A stretch of DNA of 64,000 bases, taken from the NCBI GenBank assembly GCA_025454175.1, contig JALOOX010000013.1:1-64000 (forward strand), given 5' to 3'. The stretch comes from Syntrophobacteraceae bacterium (GTDB lineage Bacteria > Desulfobacterota > Syntrophobacteria > Syntrophobacterales > Syntrophobacteraceae). Positions 25,808 to 34,432 of this stretch are shown in pieces. The notes beneath the pieces are model-generated. The model did no database searches. It saw only the letters and a program-made list of their open reading frames with translations, and was not told the DNA's origin. A program made the translations under genes and the position numbers. Numbering within the stretch: position 1 is the stretch's first letter; each line of letters starts with the position of its first letter.

Positions 25808-25930
25808 GGTAGGGCGGGGTTGCGTCCCCGCCTATGTTTGCCGTCCCTCTCCCGCTACCCGACTTTGCACGATATGAGAGAAATACTGAACAACTTGAAC
25901 AACTTGGCGGGGACGCAACCCCGCCCTACC
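25808..25930. repeat. REPIN-like inverted repeat between imuB and dnaE2
   Basis: Two perfect 25-base arms (25808-25832 and 25906-25930) in inverted orientation around 73 bases. Each arm contains its own hairpin, GGCGGGG-TTGCGT-CCCCGCC. A pair of inverted REP hairpins is the definition of a REPIN. No target duplication or transposase is seen here. The element ends 17 bases before the dnaE2 start. Confidence 0.8.
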
Positions 25931-25947
25931 AAAAGCGCTGGTCAATT

Positions 25948-28900
25948 GTGAGCTTCGAATGGTCGCATCCTCCTTTCGTCCACCTGCACGTGCATTCGCA
26001 TTATTGCATGATGTGGGGGGCGAGCTCCGTGGATGACCTCTGCCGGGCGGCGGCGGAGAAAGGGTTCGAATTCCTGGCTCTCACGGACACCAACGGGTTT
26101 TACGGGCTGATCCACTTCCTGGAGGCGGCCCGGAAGCATAAAATCCGTCCCATCGCCGGAGTCCACCTCAAAGTGGACCGCCAGGAGGCTGTTTTCCTGG
26201 CGAAATCCCCCAGGGGCTACGAGCTGCTCTGCGAGATGGTGAGCCGGCGTCACCTGGAGCGTGATTTTTCGGTGCTCCGGAGCCTCCCCGAGGCTTCGGG
26301 CGATGTGGCCATGCTGAGTGCCGATGCCGGGCTTCTCCAGGGAATGCGCTCCCGGGTGGACTGCCGGGTCGAGGTGCTTCCGGGATCTGCGGGGCGTAGT
26401 GCCCTTCAGATGGCCCGAGAGCTGGGTATTCCTCCCGCGGCCACCAACGCTGTCCACTTCGCGCATCCGGAGGATTATTCCCTTCATCGTCTCTTGCGGG
26501 CCATCGACCTCAACCGGACCCTCAGCACCCTCCCGCCGGAGGAGATCGTTCAGCCCGGCCGGTGGCTCAAGTCTCCCGGCGAAATGGCCGTCCATTTTCC
26601 CCATGCGCCCGAAGCCCTTGCCGCCACCGTGGAGCTGGCCCGCCGGTGCTACGCGGAGTGGGACCATTTCCGCCCTGTCTTTCCCCACTACCGGGACCAG
26701 GCGTCGGACCATTTCGCGCTGCTCCTCGAGGAGTGCCGGCGGGGCATCGCCTGGCGCTACGGCGAAGCCGGCCCCGCCGTCGAGGCGCGCCTTTCCGAGG
26801 AGCTGGACCTGATCCGGTCCAAGGGCTACGTGGACTATTTCCTGGTTGTCGCGGACATCGTCCGGCGCCGCCCCATCCACTGCGGCCGGGGAAGCGGCGC
26901 GGCCAGCCTGGTGAGCTACCTGCTCGGCATCACTCACGTGGATCCCATCCGCCACCGGCTGCTCTTCGGTCGTTTCCTGAACCCGGAGCGCAAGGACCCG
27001 CCCGACATCGACGTCGATTTTCCGTGGGACGAGCGGGACGATCTCTCGGACGAGCTGGTCCGGGACTACGGGGCCGAGCGGCTGGCCTTTGTTTCGAACC
27101 ATGTGGGGTTTGCGGGGCGTGGCTCGGTGCGTGAGGTGGCCAGGGTCTTCGGAATTCCGGCCCCGGAGATCAAGGAAGTGACCCGGCGCATGAGCCATTG
27201 GACACATCCCGCGGGACTCGGGAAGCGTGTGGATCGGCACCCGAAATTCCGTGGCTTTCCCCTGGATCCCCCCTGGCCGGAAATCCTGCGGCTGGCCTCC
27301 CGGCTGGATTCCATCCCCAGGCACCTGTCGGTGCACTGCGGCGGGATCATCCTCGTGCCCGACCGGGTGTCGCGACATGTGCCCGTCCAGCGGAGTGCCA
27401 AGGGGGTCCGGATCATCCAGTGGGAAAAGGACCAGACGGAAACGGCGGGGCTGGTGAAAATCGACCTCCTGGGCAACAGGTCCCTGGCCGTCATCCGCGA
27501 CGCCATCGCGTCCATTCGAAGGAGCACGGGAGTGGCCATCGACTACGCCCGGTTCAATCCCCTGGACGACCCGGAAACCATCGCCCTCATGCGGCGGGGG
27601 GACACCATGGGCGTCTTCTACGTCGAATCCCCCGCCATGCGGCAGCTGCAGCGGAAGACCCGGCGGGGAGATTTCGAGCACCTTGTGATCCATTCGTCCA
27701 TCATTCGCCCGGCCGCCAACCGGTACATCCGGGAGTACGTTCTGCGGCTCCACGGGGCTCCGTATGAGCCCATCCATCCCAGCCTGGGGGAGCTGCTGTC
27801 GGAAACGTACGGGGTGCTGGTGTACCAGGAGGACGTGGTCCAGGTGGCCATGGCCCTGGCCGGGTTCACCTGGGGGGAGGCCGACGGGCTGCGCAAGGTC
27901 ATCAGCAGGAAGAGCCCGGAGCAGCTGACGGACTATCGGCAGCGTTTCTTCGACGGCTGCAGCCGGCGCGGCGTCGAGCGTCGCGTCATCGAAACAGTCT
28001 GGGACATGTTTCTGTCCTTTGCCGGCTATTCGTTCTGCAAGCCGCACTCGGCTTCCTACGCCCTGGTGAGCTTCAAGTCCGCATACCTCAAGGCTCACTA
28101 CCCGGCCGAATTCATGGCGGCGGTCATCAGCAACGGCGGCGGCTATTACAGCCCAAGGGCCTACATTTCCGAGGCGCGCCGCATGGGAATCCGGGTGCTG
28201 GGTCCCGACGTCAACGAAAGTGAATGGGCTTACACGGGAGACGGGAGGTCCATTCGCGTGGGGTTTCAGCAGCTGCGGCAGATCCGGCGGGAGACTCTCG
28301 AAGCCTTGATCGATGAACGTGCGCGAAACGGCCCTTTCGCCTCCCTGGAGGATTTTCTGGAACGCGTGGAGATCCATGTCTCGGAGGCTCCGCCGCTGGT
28401 GAAGAGCGGGGCCCTCGATGCGCTCGGGACGCGGCGGCAGCTCAACCGCCCCCAGCTCCTCTGGTTCGTGGAATCCTGGCTCAACCGGTGTTGGCCCCGC
28501 GTCTGTTCCCCTCCCCGTCTCCCCCTCCGCCACATCCGGGTTCCTCCCCTGCTCGACCTGACGCCTCGCCGCAGGTGGGAGCAAGAGATGGAAGCCCTGG
28601 GATTCATCCTGTCGGTGCATCCCCTGGCTCTGTATGCCGCGACCATCCAGAGTCTACCCCACCGCATCGTCAGGGCAATGGACCTCGCCGACCATGTGGG
28701 GCGCCGTGTCCACGTTCCGGGATGGCCCATCACCCGCAAGGAAATCATGACTCGGGCGGGTGAATCCATGGAATTCGTCTCCTTCGAGGACGAAACGGCC
28801 ATCTACGAAACGGTTTTCTTCCCCCGGGCTTTCAAGCGCTTTTGCCAGGAGGTGGACATGGGGAGCGCTTACCTGCTCACCGGCAAGGTCGAAAGCGAAT

Positions 28901-29046
28901 TCGGGACGGTCGGCGTGACCGTGGACCGGGTCACCAAACTCTATCCTTCAAAAGAGGAAGGCACTGCGGTATACGCTTCTCGCAAGGGACGTCTCGATTC
29001 TCGGGCTTCGAGCTTCGGGTTGGAGGAATTCAATCGGGGCATATGA
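25948..29046 (+). CDS. dnaE2: Error-prone DNA polymerase III alpha subunit DnaE2 (ImuC)
   Basis: 1032 residues. The N-terminal PHP domain starts at once (FVHLHVHSHYCMMWG). The palm has the catalytic aspartates in PPDIDVDFPWDERDD, with SGAASLVSYLLG before it. Fingers (YQEDVVQVAMALAGF), helix-hairpin-helix (VEIHVSEAPPLVKSGALDAL) and a C-terminal OB domain follow. DnaE2 performs damage-induced mutagenic synthesis with ImuB. GTG 25948 is the likely start since it just precedes the PHP domain. An ATG at 25834 lies inside the REPIN and would add residues encoded by repeat DNA. No SD sequence is clear, so translation may depend on sequence changed by the element. Confidence 0.94.
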   Translation: MSFEWSHPPFVHLHVHSHYCMMWGASSVDDLCRAAAEKGFEFLALTDTNGFYGLIHFLEAARKHKIRPIAGVHLKVDRQEAVFLAKSPRGYELLCEMVSRRHLERDFSVLRSLPEASGDVAMLSADAGLLQGMRSRVDCRVEVLPGSAGRSALQMARELGIPPAATNAVHFAHPEDYSLHRLLRAIDLNRTLSTLPPEEIVQPGRWLKSPGEMAVHFPHAPEALAATVELARRCYAEWDHFRPVFPHYRDQASDHFALLLEECRRGIAWRYGEAGPAVEARLSEELDLIRSKGYVDYFLVVADIVRRRPIHCGRGSGAASLVSYLLGITHVDPIRHRLLFGRFLNPERKDPPDIDVDFPWDERDDLSDELVRDYGAERLAFVSNHVGFAGRGSVREVARVFGIPAPEIKEVTRRMSHWTHPAGLGKRVDRHPKFRGFPLDPPWPEILRLASRLDSIPRHLSVHCGGIILVPDRVSRHVPVQRSAKGVRIIQWEKDQTETAGLVKIDLLGNRSLAVIRDAIASIRRSTGVAIDYARFNPLDDPETIALMRRGDTMGVFYVESPAMRQLQRKTRRGDFEHLVIHSSIIRPAANRYIREYVLRLHGAPYEPIHPSLGELLSETYGVLVYQEDVVQVAMALAGFTWGEADGLRKVISRKSPEQLTDYRQRFFDGCSRRGVERRVIETVWDMFLSFAGYSFCKPHSASYALVSFKSAYLKAHYPAEFMAAVISNGGGYYSPRAYISEARRMGIRVLGPDVNESEWAYTGDGRSIRVGFQQLRQIRRETLEALIDERARNGPFASLEDFLERVEIHVSEAPPLVKSGALDALGTRRQLNRPQLLWFVESWLNRCWPRVCSPPRLPLRHIRVPPLLDLTPRRRWEQEMEALGFILSVHPLALYAATIQSLPHRIVRAMDLADHVGRRVHVPGWPITRKEIMTRAGESMEFVSFEDETAIYETVFFPRAFKRFCQEVDMGSAYLLTGKVESEFGTVGVTVDRVTKLYPSKEEGTAVYASRKGRLDSRASSFGLEEFNRGI

Positions 29047-29116
29047 TCCGCCGTCTCCGGCTGAACCGCGGAGGATCTTGAAGCCGTTGTGAAAACGGAT
29101 GAATACGGGAGGCAGA

Positions 29117-29485
29117 ATGTCGGAAAAGCATGAGAATGCCCTTGATATCGAAGACATTTACGGACTGCTGCCGGATGTTCCATGTATTCCGGGATGCACG
29201 GACTGCTGCCGGGATTTCGGGATTCCCTGTCGGACCCCGGTCGAAGATGAGCGCTTCAAAGCTTATCTCGAGGAAAACGGCATACCGCTGGGGCGGGCCT
29301 CCGGGACCACCTGCCCCTACGTGACCGAAACCGGGTGCGGAGTCTACCCTGTTCGGCCCTTCACCTGTCGCCTGTACGGCGCTTCCGTGAGCTACCGTTG
29401 CAAGCGGGGAGCCGTCCCGTACGGGATGCTCGACGAGGACCAGGAAGCGGAAGTCCTGTTCCTGTACCAGTCGAACTTCTTCTGA
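29117..29485 (+). CDS. YkgJ-type cysteine cluster protein
   Basis: 122 residues of the YkgJ/CxxCxxCC family, thought to bind zinc or an iron-sulfur cluster. Cysteines occur in VPCIPGCTDCCRDFGIPC, TTCPYVTETGCGVYP and RPFTCRLYG, the usual order for the family. It is cytoplasmic and lacks membrane segments. GGAGG five bases before ATG 29117 selects this start over ATG 29099. It follows dnaE2 by 70 bases on the same strand but has no evident link to mutagenesis. The exact function of the family is not settled. Confidence 0.8.
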   Translation: MSEKHENALDIEDIYGLLPDVPCIPGCTDCCRDFGIPCRTPVEDERFKAYLEENGIPLGRASGTTCPYVTETGCGVYPVRPFTCRLYGASVSYRCKRGAVPYGMLDEDQEAEVLFLYQSNFF

Positions 29486-29552
29486 CCTGCGCCGCTACGG
29501 GTCCGCAAAACAGGCTCCGGGGAGCCGAACCGGGAGGTTCGATCCGAAGGCT

Positions 29553-29747
29553 CTATTCCAGGCGGTAGCGGGGCTGCTCACCCGCCAGCCCGATCATGGC
29601 CAGCGCTCCTCCGCATTCCGTGCAGAACAGGTTGCGCACCATGCGGTGGTCGCAGCTGATGACGGAGTCATCCAGGGCGATCTCGCCCATGGCAATGTAT
29701 AAGGAAACCCCGCAGTTCATACACATGCATTCGATATCTCGATCCAT
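29553..29747 (-). CDS. Small zinc-ribbon-like protein
   Basis: 64 residues beginning MDRDIECMCMNCGVSLYIAM. Cysteines at ECMCMNC and later FCTECGG suggest a treble-clef or zinc-ribbon fold, with CDHR between. It has no signal peptide. It follows the PC4-like gene by 28 bases on the same strand, so the two are probably one transcript. No named family is recognised. Confidence 0.65.
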   Translation of the reverse strand: MDRDIECMCMNCGVSLYIAMGEIALDDSVISCDHRMVRNLFCTECGGALAMIGLAGEQPRYRLE

Positions 29748-29775
29748 GGCTCACTCTTGAATTCGCGTTATGAGC

Positions 29776-30003
29776 TCACTCGCCCACGGCTTCCTTGAGC
29801 TTCTCGACGGCTTCCACGAGATCGGGCAGGAGGTCCGGCGAAAGCGTCAGCCCTTTTTTGGAAGGATGGAACTCGCCGTCGTCCCCCTTGTAGTAAATCC
29901 TCAGGTCGATGTACTGTTTTCCCTTATAGACGGACACCGAGACTCGAATTTCCTCCAAGGGGTTCTTGGGAAAAGAGTGAATAAGCTGAGCTTCCTTGGC
30001 CAT
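29776..30003 (-). CDS. PC4/p15-like single-stranded nucleic-acid binding protein
   Basis: 75 residues. The core EIRVSVSVYKGKQYIDLRIY followed by PSKKGLTLSPDLLPDLVEAV is the transcriptional coactivator p15 (PC4) fold, in which a KG...DLR sheet and the K-GL-L element bind single-stranded DNA. Bacterial members are homodimers with roles in transcription or single-strand protection. GGAAGGA lies ten bases before ATG 30003. It is co-oriented with the downstream zinc-ribbon gene. Confidence 0.85.
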   Translation of the reverse strand: MAKEAQLIHSFPKNPLEEIRVSVSVYKGKQYIDLRIYYKGDDGEFHPSKKGLTLSPDLLPDLVEAVEKLKEAVGE

Positions 30004-30459
30004 TCTGCAATTCCTTCCTCTCGTGATTCAACAGTTGGACTCGACCATTCTCCCACAGGTGCTTGCGAAGGCGGTTCCTCTCAACCGGATTTGTCGGCCA
30101 TCCCCCGGTGATCCAGCGGTCCCTTCCCCCAATACCATTCTCAAGGTGCATCAGGTTGTGAACTGAGATTATTATCGATCTGTCGCCACTGTCAACTCGG
30201 GAGTGGCCAGGTGGTGAAGGAGATGTTTGAATTCAGGGTTTTCTCCCGCGATGCAGAGGTGGGTGCCCAGCCCTTTCCCTTCGATACGACAAGAGGGCTT
30301 TTCTGGAAACCCTTCGAGCCGGCTGTTTTCAGTGCGCTGAATCGCGCATCTTTGCATGCCGAGCCTTTACTGATCCGTGGTCTGAAGGTATTCTTCAGGA
30401 ACGGGCCATGACCGTTTCGTTCACCAGCGTCCATTCAAACGGGGACAGGAATCACATCA
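30004..30459. other. Intergenic region between PC4-like and Nudix genes
   Basis: 456 bases without a convincing gene. It should hold divergent promoters for the PC4-like gene (minus) and the Nudix gene (plus). I see no palindrome, tRNA or riboswitch-like fold, and short frames here lack start signals. Confidence 0.4.
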
Positions 30460-31014
30460 ATGGAAGAGCACGTCAAGACCCTGGGGATCCTTCATGCCGC
30501 CCACTTCAGCGCCCGGCTTGATACCGTTCGCTTGAGGACGGGAAGAGCCACCGAGCGCATCAAGGTCGATCACCCTGAAGCGGCTGCCGTTGTCCCGTTT
30601 CTCGATTCCGAGCATATCATCATGGTTCGGCAGTGGAGGTATGCCATCGAGCGTGAAACCCTCGAGATCCCGGCTGGAAAGGTGGACCCAGGGGAAGACG
30701 TCCAGGTGTGTGCCGGCAGGGAGCTCGAGGAGGAGACCGGATACCATGCCGGGCGCCTGCTGCAGCTCTTCAGTTATTTTCCGGCCATCGGTTACTCGAA
30801 TGAGGTCATCCGGATCTACGCGGCTTCAGGGCTCACCCGGCTCGAAGCGCGCCTTGACGAGGACGAGATCTCGAAAGTCGAGGTGCTGCCCGTCCAACGG
30901 GTCTACGATCTCATCTTCGATGGAGTCATCCGGGACGGGAAGACCGTGATCGGCCTTTCACTCTTCAAAGCACTTCAGGCTCGCGGGGGGCTCCCGGCCG
31001 ATTTCTTCGCATGA
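30460..31014 (+). CDS. Nudix hydrolase, ADP-ribose pyrophosphatase type
   Basis: 184 residues with a complete Nudix box, GKVDPGEDVQVCAGRELEEE followed by TGY, where the REL-EEETG glutamates bind magnesium. The preceding QWRYAIERETLEIPAGKVD and following SYFPAIGYSNEVIRIYAASGL (the A-I-G-S/Y segment) match the ADP-ribose pyrophosphatase group. It would hydrolyse ADP-ribose or related nucleotide sugars to limit their build-up. It is cytoplasmic and of normal length. Specific substrate is inferred by resemblance. Confidence 0.88.
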   Translation: MEEHVKTLGILHAAHFSARLDTVRLRTGRATERIKVDHPEAAAVVPFLDSEHIIMVRQWRYAIERETLEIPAGKVDPGEDVQVCAGRELEEETGYHAGRLLQLFSYFPAIGYSNEVIRIYAASGLTRLEARLDEDEISKVEVLPVQRVYDLIFDGVIRDGKTVIGLSLFKALQARGGLPADFFA

Positions 31015-31108
31015 GACCTGTCTTGGAAAGCAGGATCCTGGAATTCTGTTTCGGGGATCACCCACCTTCGGCTTGCGAATCGCCGTCCTTGAAAAGGGTG
31101 CACCCCGA

Positions 31109-31591
31109 ATGGCGGTTGTCATGGAAAAAGTGCCCATCACACGCCACGGCTATCACCGACTGATGCGTGAGCTGCTGCACCTGCGCCGCGTCATCCGCCC
31201 TTGCGTCATCGAGGAGCTCCGGGAAGCACGTGATTTCGGGGTCAAGGTGGACAACCAGCAGTATCTGCTCGCCCGTGAGCGCCACCTGGTGGTGCAGAGA
31301 AAGATCAGCGAGCTCGAGCGCATGATCGCCCAGTGCGAAGTCGTGGTGGGAAGGAAGTTTTTCAGGAGGCAGGTGGGGTTCGGGGTGGTGATCCTCATCA
31401 AGAACATGGACGATGGGGCCGAGTCCCGCTACGAGATGGTGGGCCCTTACGAATCCGACGTTTCAAGAGGGAAGCTGTCGGTGGATTCACCCGTCGGACG
31501 CTGTCTGATGGGCTGCGGTGAAGGTGACGAAGTAACGGTTTACACTCCTAACGGGATCCGCATCTACCGGATCCTTTCCATTGACCGCTGA
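31109..31591 (+). CDS. GreA/GreB-like transcript cleavage factor paralog with altered tip
   Basis: About 160 residues. It has the Gre layout: an N-terminal coiled coil (ITRHGYHRLMRELLHLRRVI, then the return helix ERHLVVQRKISELERMI) and a C-terminal FKBP-like domain ending VTVYTPNGIRIYRILSI. In GreA the coiled-coil tip reads GDLxENAEY, where Asp and Glu hold magnesium in the RNA polymerase channel. Here it reads GVKVDNQQY, so the first acid is Val and the second is Asp. It may therefore bind polymerase without cleavage activity. ATG 31109 or 31121 are both possible; upstream ATG 31073 would add a tail not found in the family. Confidence 0.8.
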   Translation: MAVVMEKVPITRHGYHRLMRELLHLRRVIRPCVIEELREARDFGVKVDNQQYLLARERHLVVQRKISELERMIAQCEVVVGRKFFRRQVGFGVVILIKNMDDGAESRYEMVGPYESDVSRGKLSVDSPVGRCLMGCGEGDEVTVYTPNGIRIYRILSIDR

Positions 31592-31680
31592 GGCCCGCCA
31601 GGCCGCGATCAGACGGTTTTCGATCCACTGCGATTCAATGGCGTGCACTGGAATCAGGATCAGGGGATGGAGGTGATGCC

Positions 31681-32247
31681 ATGTCGGAGCCGGCGCGGAG
31701 AAAATCGACCTATGAGGACCTTTACGGGGTCCCGGAGAACATGATCGGAGAAATCATCAACGGCGAGCTCATCGTCTCTCCAAGGCCATCCCTCGATCAC
31801 AGCCATTCGGCATCCATTTTGGGGGGAGAGCTGGTTCCCCCTTTCGGAATGGGGCGTGGAGGCGGACCCGGCGGATGGATCATTCTTGATGAGCCTGAAA
31901 TCCACCTGGGTGAGGACGTCCTCGTGCCGGACCTCGCCGGGTGGAGGAAGGAGAGGCTCGCCGGGCTGCTGAAATCGGAATGGATGGCGACCGCCCCCGA
32001 CTGGGTGTGCGAGATCCTTTCCCCGGGCTCGGCGCTTCGGGACCGCACGGTGAAGAAGGCCATTTACGAAGAGCATGGCGTGGTCCACCTCTGGCTGGTG
32101 GACCCCCTGAACATGACCATCGAGGTCTTTCGGCTGGAATCGGGTGTCCTGGTCCCCGCCGGTGTTGTCGGCGGCCGCGAAAAGGCGCGATTGGAACCGT
32201 TTCAGGAACTGGAAATCCAGCTTGGAGATTTGTGGCTGGAAGCCTGA
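31681..32247 (+). CDS. Uma2-family endonuclease-fold protein (DUF820)
   Basis: 188 residues. It contains GEIINGELIVSPRPSLDHS, VPDLAGWRKERL, DWVCEILSPGSALRDRTVKK and YEEHGVVHLWLVDP, the standard blocks of the Uma2 restriction-endonuclease-like fold, including the D...E-x-K-type acidic cluster (PD, CEILSPG, DR..KK). These proteins are common, often in many copies, and their role is unsettled; they have been linked to mobile DNA. There is no neighbouring transposase. It begins with ATG 31681 after GGAGGTGATGCC, a good SD sequence. Confidence 0.85.
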   Translation: MSEPARRKSTYEDLYGVPENMIGEIINGELIVSPRPSLDHSHSASILGGELVPPFGMGRGGGPGGWIILDEPEIHLGEDVLVPDLAGWRKERLAGLLKSEWMATAPDWVCEILSPGSALRDRTVKKAIYEEHGVVHLWLVDPLNMTIEVFRLESGVLVPAGVVGGREKARLEPFQELEIQLGDLWLEA

Positions 32248-32283
32248 TTCGAGTGCCGCCCACAGCCTGGAAATACAGAAGCA

Positions 32284-33924
32284 TCAGAGGCGCCGCTCCA
32301 TGAGCTGCCTGACCTGGGCGCTCCTTGACCGGCAGGCCCAGGAAAGGACTTCCTCGAGCACTTCGTCCGCCGGCTGCGCGGTATCCGCGGAAATCACGGT
32401 GTCGGCGGGGCCTTCGGTGACCGGCTCGAACTCCTCCATCATTCGCGGAAGGTGCTGGAGTCTCGCATCGGACGCCCCTCCCCTGCCCTCCCGGTCCCTG
32501 AGCCTGTTTCGCACAAGCGCCTCGTCGCAGGCACAGGCCACGACCATGATGTTCGCATCCAGATCCTCCGCCAGCAGTCTCGCCTCATGCCGCCATTTCC
32601 TCTGGGAGAAAGACCCGTCCAGGACAACGGAGCGACCATGCTTGAGCTCTTCCATGGCGAGGGACAGCATGTGCGCGTAGACCCGGTTTCTGCGCTCCCT
32701 TCGGTACATGCCGGCGTCGTATGGCTCCACCCGCTCCTCATGGGGGTGCATGCCCTCCATTGTCTTGCGGAGTCGATCCGTCTGCAGCACCCTTATCGAA
32801 AGCGCCTTCCCGAGACCTTCAGCGAGGATGGATTTCCCCGTGGCGGGAAGGCCGCAGCACACCCAGAGGGTGGGACGACTGAACTGGATGGCGTAACGAT
32901 AGGCCTGATCCAGAAAAAGCCGGGCCTCTCGGCCCAGCGGAGTCCGCTCGTCCGGGTCGTGCACTTCTCCGAGACGCAGGCACGACACCTTGAGCTTCAC
33001 CACGGCGCGATACGAGGCATAGAAATCCAGCAGCGCGTAGAGCTCCCGGTCCCGGGCCTCTTGCACGTAGGCCGCCAGCACCTCCAGGCTGAGATCCAGG
33101 CGCCCCACATGCTCGAAGTCCATGTGCAGGAACGCCAGGTCCAGGGCGGCGTCGCCGTAGCGGAACCGATCGTTGAACTCGATACAGTCGATGATCTGAA
33201 TTCCATCCTCGATGTAGACGTGATCCGTGCGCAGGTCACCGTGGCCGTCACGGATCCGGCCGTCCGCGACCCTCCGGAGGAACAGCGATTCATGGTTCCT
33301 GAAGAAGGCTCGGCTCACCTCGCGGATGAGCTCCCACTGATCGCGGGGAACAATGTCTGAAACAAAGGGGTCGATCTGCCGGAAGTTCTCCTCCATGTTG
33401 AAGGCCACCAGCTCCGGCATGCCGAATTCGTCGATGGCGGGACTGCGATGACTCAGCTCGTAGAATCGAGCGAGGCTCACTCCCAGGCTGCGCATTTGCG
33501 ACGCCAGCCATTCATCGGGGGGCGATCCCGGAGCGCCGAGCTCGAGGAGGATGGACCTGAGGCAGGAGGAGTCGGACAGCTGCCTCATGCGAACGGCCAC
33601 CTCCACCACTTCTCCCCGGCCTCCCATGCGGAAGAGGCCGGGTCCCTCCTCGCGGATTTCGACCACCGAATCGTAAACCCCGTGGCTCATGCGCTGGTTG
33701 AGAACCACTTCCTGGCGGCAAAACCGACGCCTGGCCTCGAGGGTGGTGAAATCGAGGAATCCGAAGTCCACGGGCTTCTTCAGCTTGTAGACCCAGTCCC
33801 CCGTCAGGAAAACGGCGGAAATGTGCGTGTCCCGCCGCTCGATCCGACTCACCGCATGCGGGTAAAAACTCGCATCGACCATGGCCCTGCAGATGCTCTC
33901 AAAGCAGTCCATGGCTCTCGTCAT
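32284..33924 (-). CDS. APH-like kinase domain fused to AAA/zeta-toxin-like ATPase
   Basis: 546 residues. The N-terminal two-thirds is an aminoglycoside-phosphotransferase-like kinase: VYKLKKPVDFGFLDF, then the catalytic-loop equivalent DGHGDLRTDHVYIED and the metal site IIDCIEFNDRFRYGDAALDLA. The C-terminal third is a P-loop kinase with Walker A GLPATGKS and LQTDRLRK. This two-domain form is widespread in Proteobacteria as a protein of unknown substrate; it is not a known resistance enzyme. GGAGGG six bases before ATG 33924 supports the start over ATG 33960. It is cytoplasmic and convergent with the Uma2 gene. Confidence 0.82.
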   Translation of the reverse strand: MTRAMDCFESICRAMVDASFYPHAVSRIERRDTHISAVFLTGDWVYKLKKPVDFGFLDFTTLEARRRFCRQEVVLNQRMSHGVYDSVVEIREEGPGLFRMGGRGEVVEVAVRMRQLSDSSCLRSILLELGAPGSPPDEWLASQMRSLGVSLARFYELSHRSPAIDEFGMPELVAFNMEENFRQIDPFVSDIVPRDQWELIREVSRAFFRNHESLFLRRVADGRIRDGHGDLRTDHVYIEDGIQIIDCIEFNDRFRYGDAALDLAFLHMDFEHVGRLDLSLEVLAAYVQEARDRELYALLDFYASYRAVVKLKVSCLRLGEVHDPDERTPLGREARLFLDQAYRYAIQFSRPTLWVCCGLPATGKSILAEGLGKALSIRVLQTDRLRKTMEGMHPHEERVEPYDAGMYRRERRNRVYAHMLSLAMEELKHGRSVVLDGSFSQRKWRHEARLLAEDLDANIMVVACACDEALVRNRLRDREGRGGASDARLQHLPRMMEEFEPVTEGPADTVISADTAQPADEVLEEVLSWACRSRSAQVRQLMERRL

Positions 33925-34432
33925 CTCGACCCTCCCCTCATCCAGCATGGATGGGCTCATGCTCTGAGAAGTTTCAAGTTTAAGGTTTCAAGTCTAAAGT
34001 TAGAAACAAGTCCCGGTAGGCCTTTTCATCGTTTAGGGTGCCCCGGGGGAGCACGAGGAACTGCTGCGAGAGGTTTCGAGCTTCCGGTTTCGAGCTGAAG
34101 TCCCTTTTCATCTGGTCTGGTGGCCCGAACGGGGATGAGGGCCTGCTCGGAATCGCGTCGAAGCACCGGCTTGACGGCACAAGGTCCACCGGGGCATGAC
34201 AGAGCATCGCGGGATATCCGGCGAAGCACGAATGTGAAGCCATTGCCCCGGTCTTCAGAGTGCGCTCCTGGTCCCCTGTGTGAACAGGGTGATGAGGGCT
34301 GCGAGGGGGACTTCCTCCGGAGAACCCGGGTGACCCGCCATCCCGGCACTGAAGGCTTTCGTGGAGGGCGCATCCCGCGTCGGGGCTGACGCCGCGCGGG
34401 ATGTTCGACCCCTTTCGGGGCCCGGCACCGCG
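33925..34432. other. Intergenic region with GTTTC-type repeats
   Basis: 508 bases without a gene between the APH-AAA and folE2 genes. It holds degenerate GTTTCAAG / GTTTCGAG tracts at 33966-34005 and the dispersed repeat at 34059-34100. The rest shows no coding pattern or clear RNA fold. Confidence 0.5.
34059..34100 (+). repeat. Dispersed AACTGCTGCGA / GTTTC repeat (copy 1)
   Basis: Begins AACTGCTGCGA, then a purine run, then GTTTCGAG...GGTTTCGAG and ends CTGAAG. Copies 2 (37499-37536) and 3 (43553-43511, reverse) share the head and the GTTTC tract. Confidence 0.6.

Noticed and set aside
25808-25930. Inverted repeat considered as an insertion sequence or MITE
   Set aside because: No transposase, no target duplication; each arm is itself a REP hairpin, which fits a REPIN better.
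25942-28620. Long minus-strand open frame (892 codons) inside dnaE2
   Set aside because: It mirrors the high-GC codon bias of dnaE2, is rich in Gly, His and Arg with no fold motif, and lies wholly within a well-supported gene.
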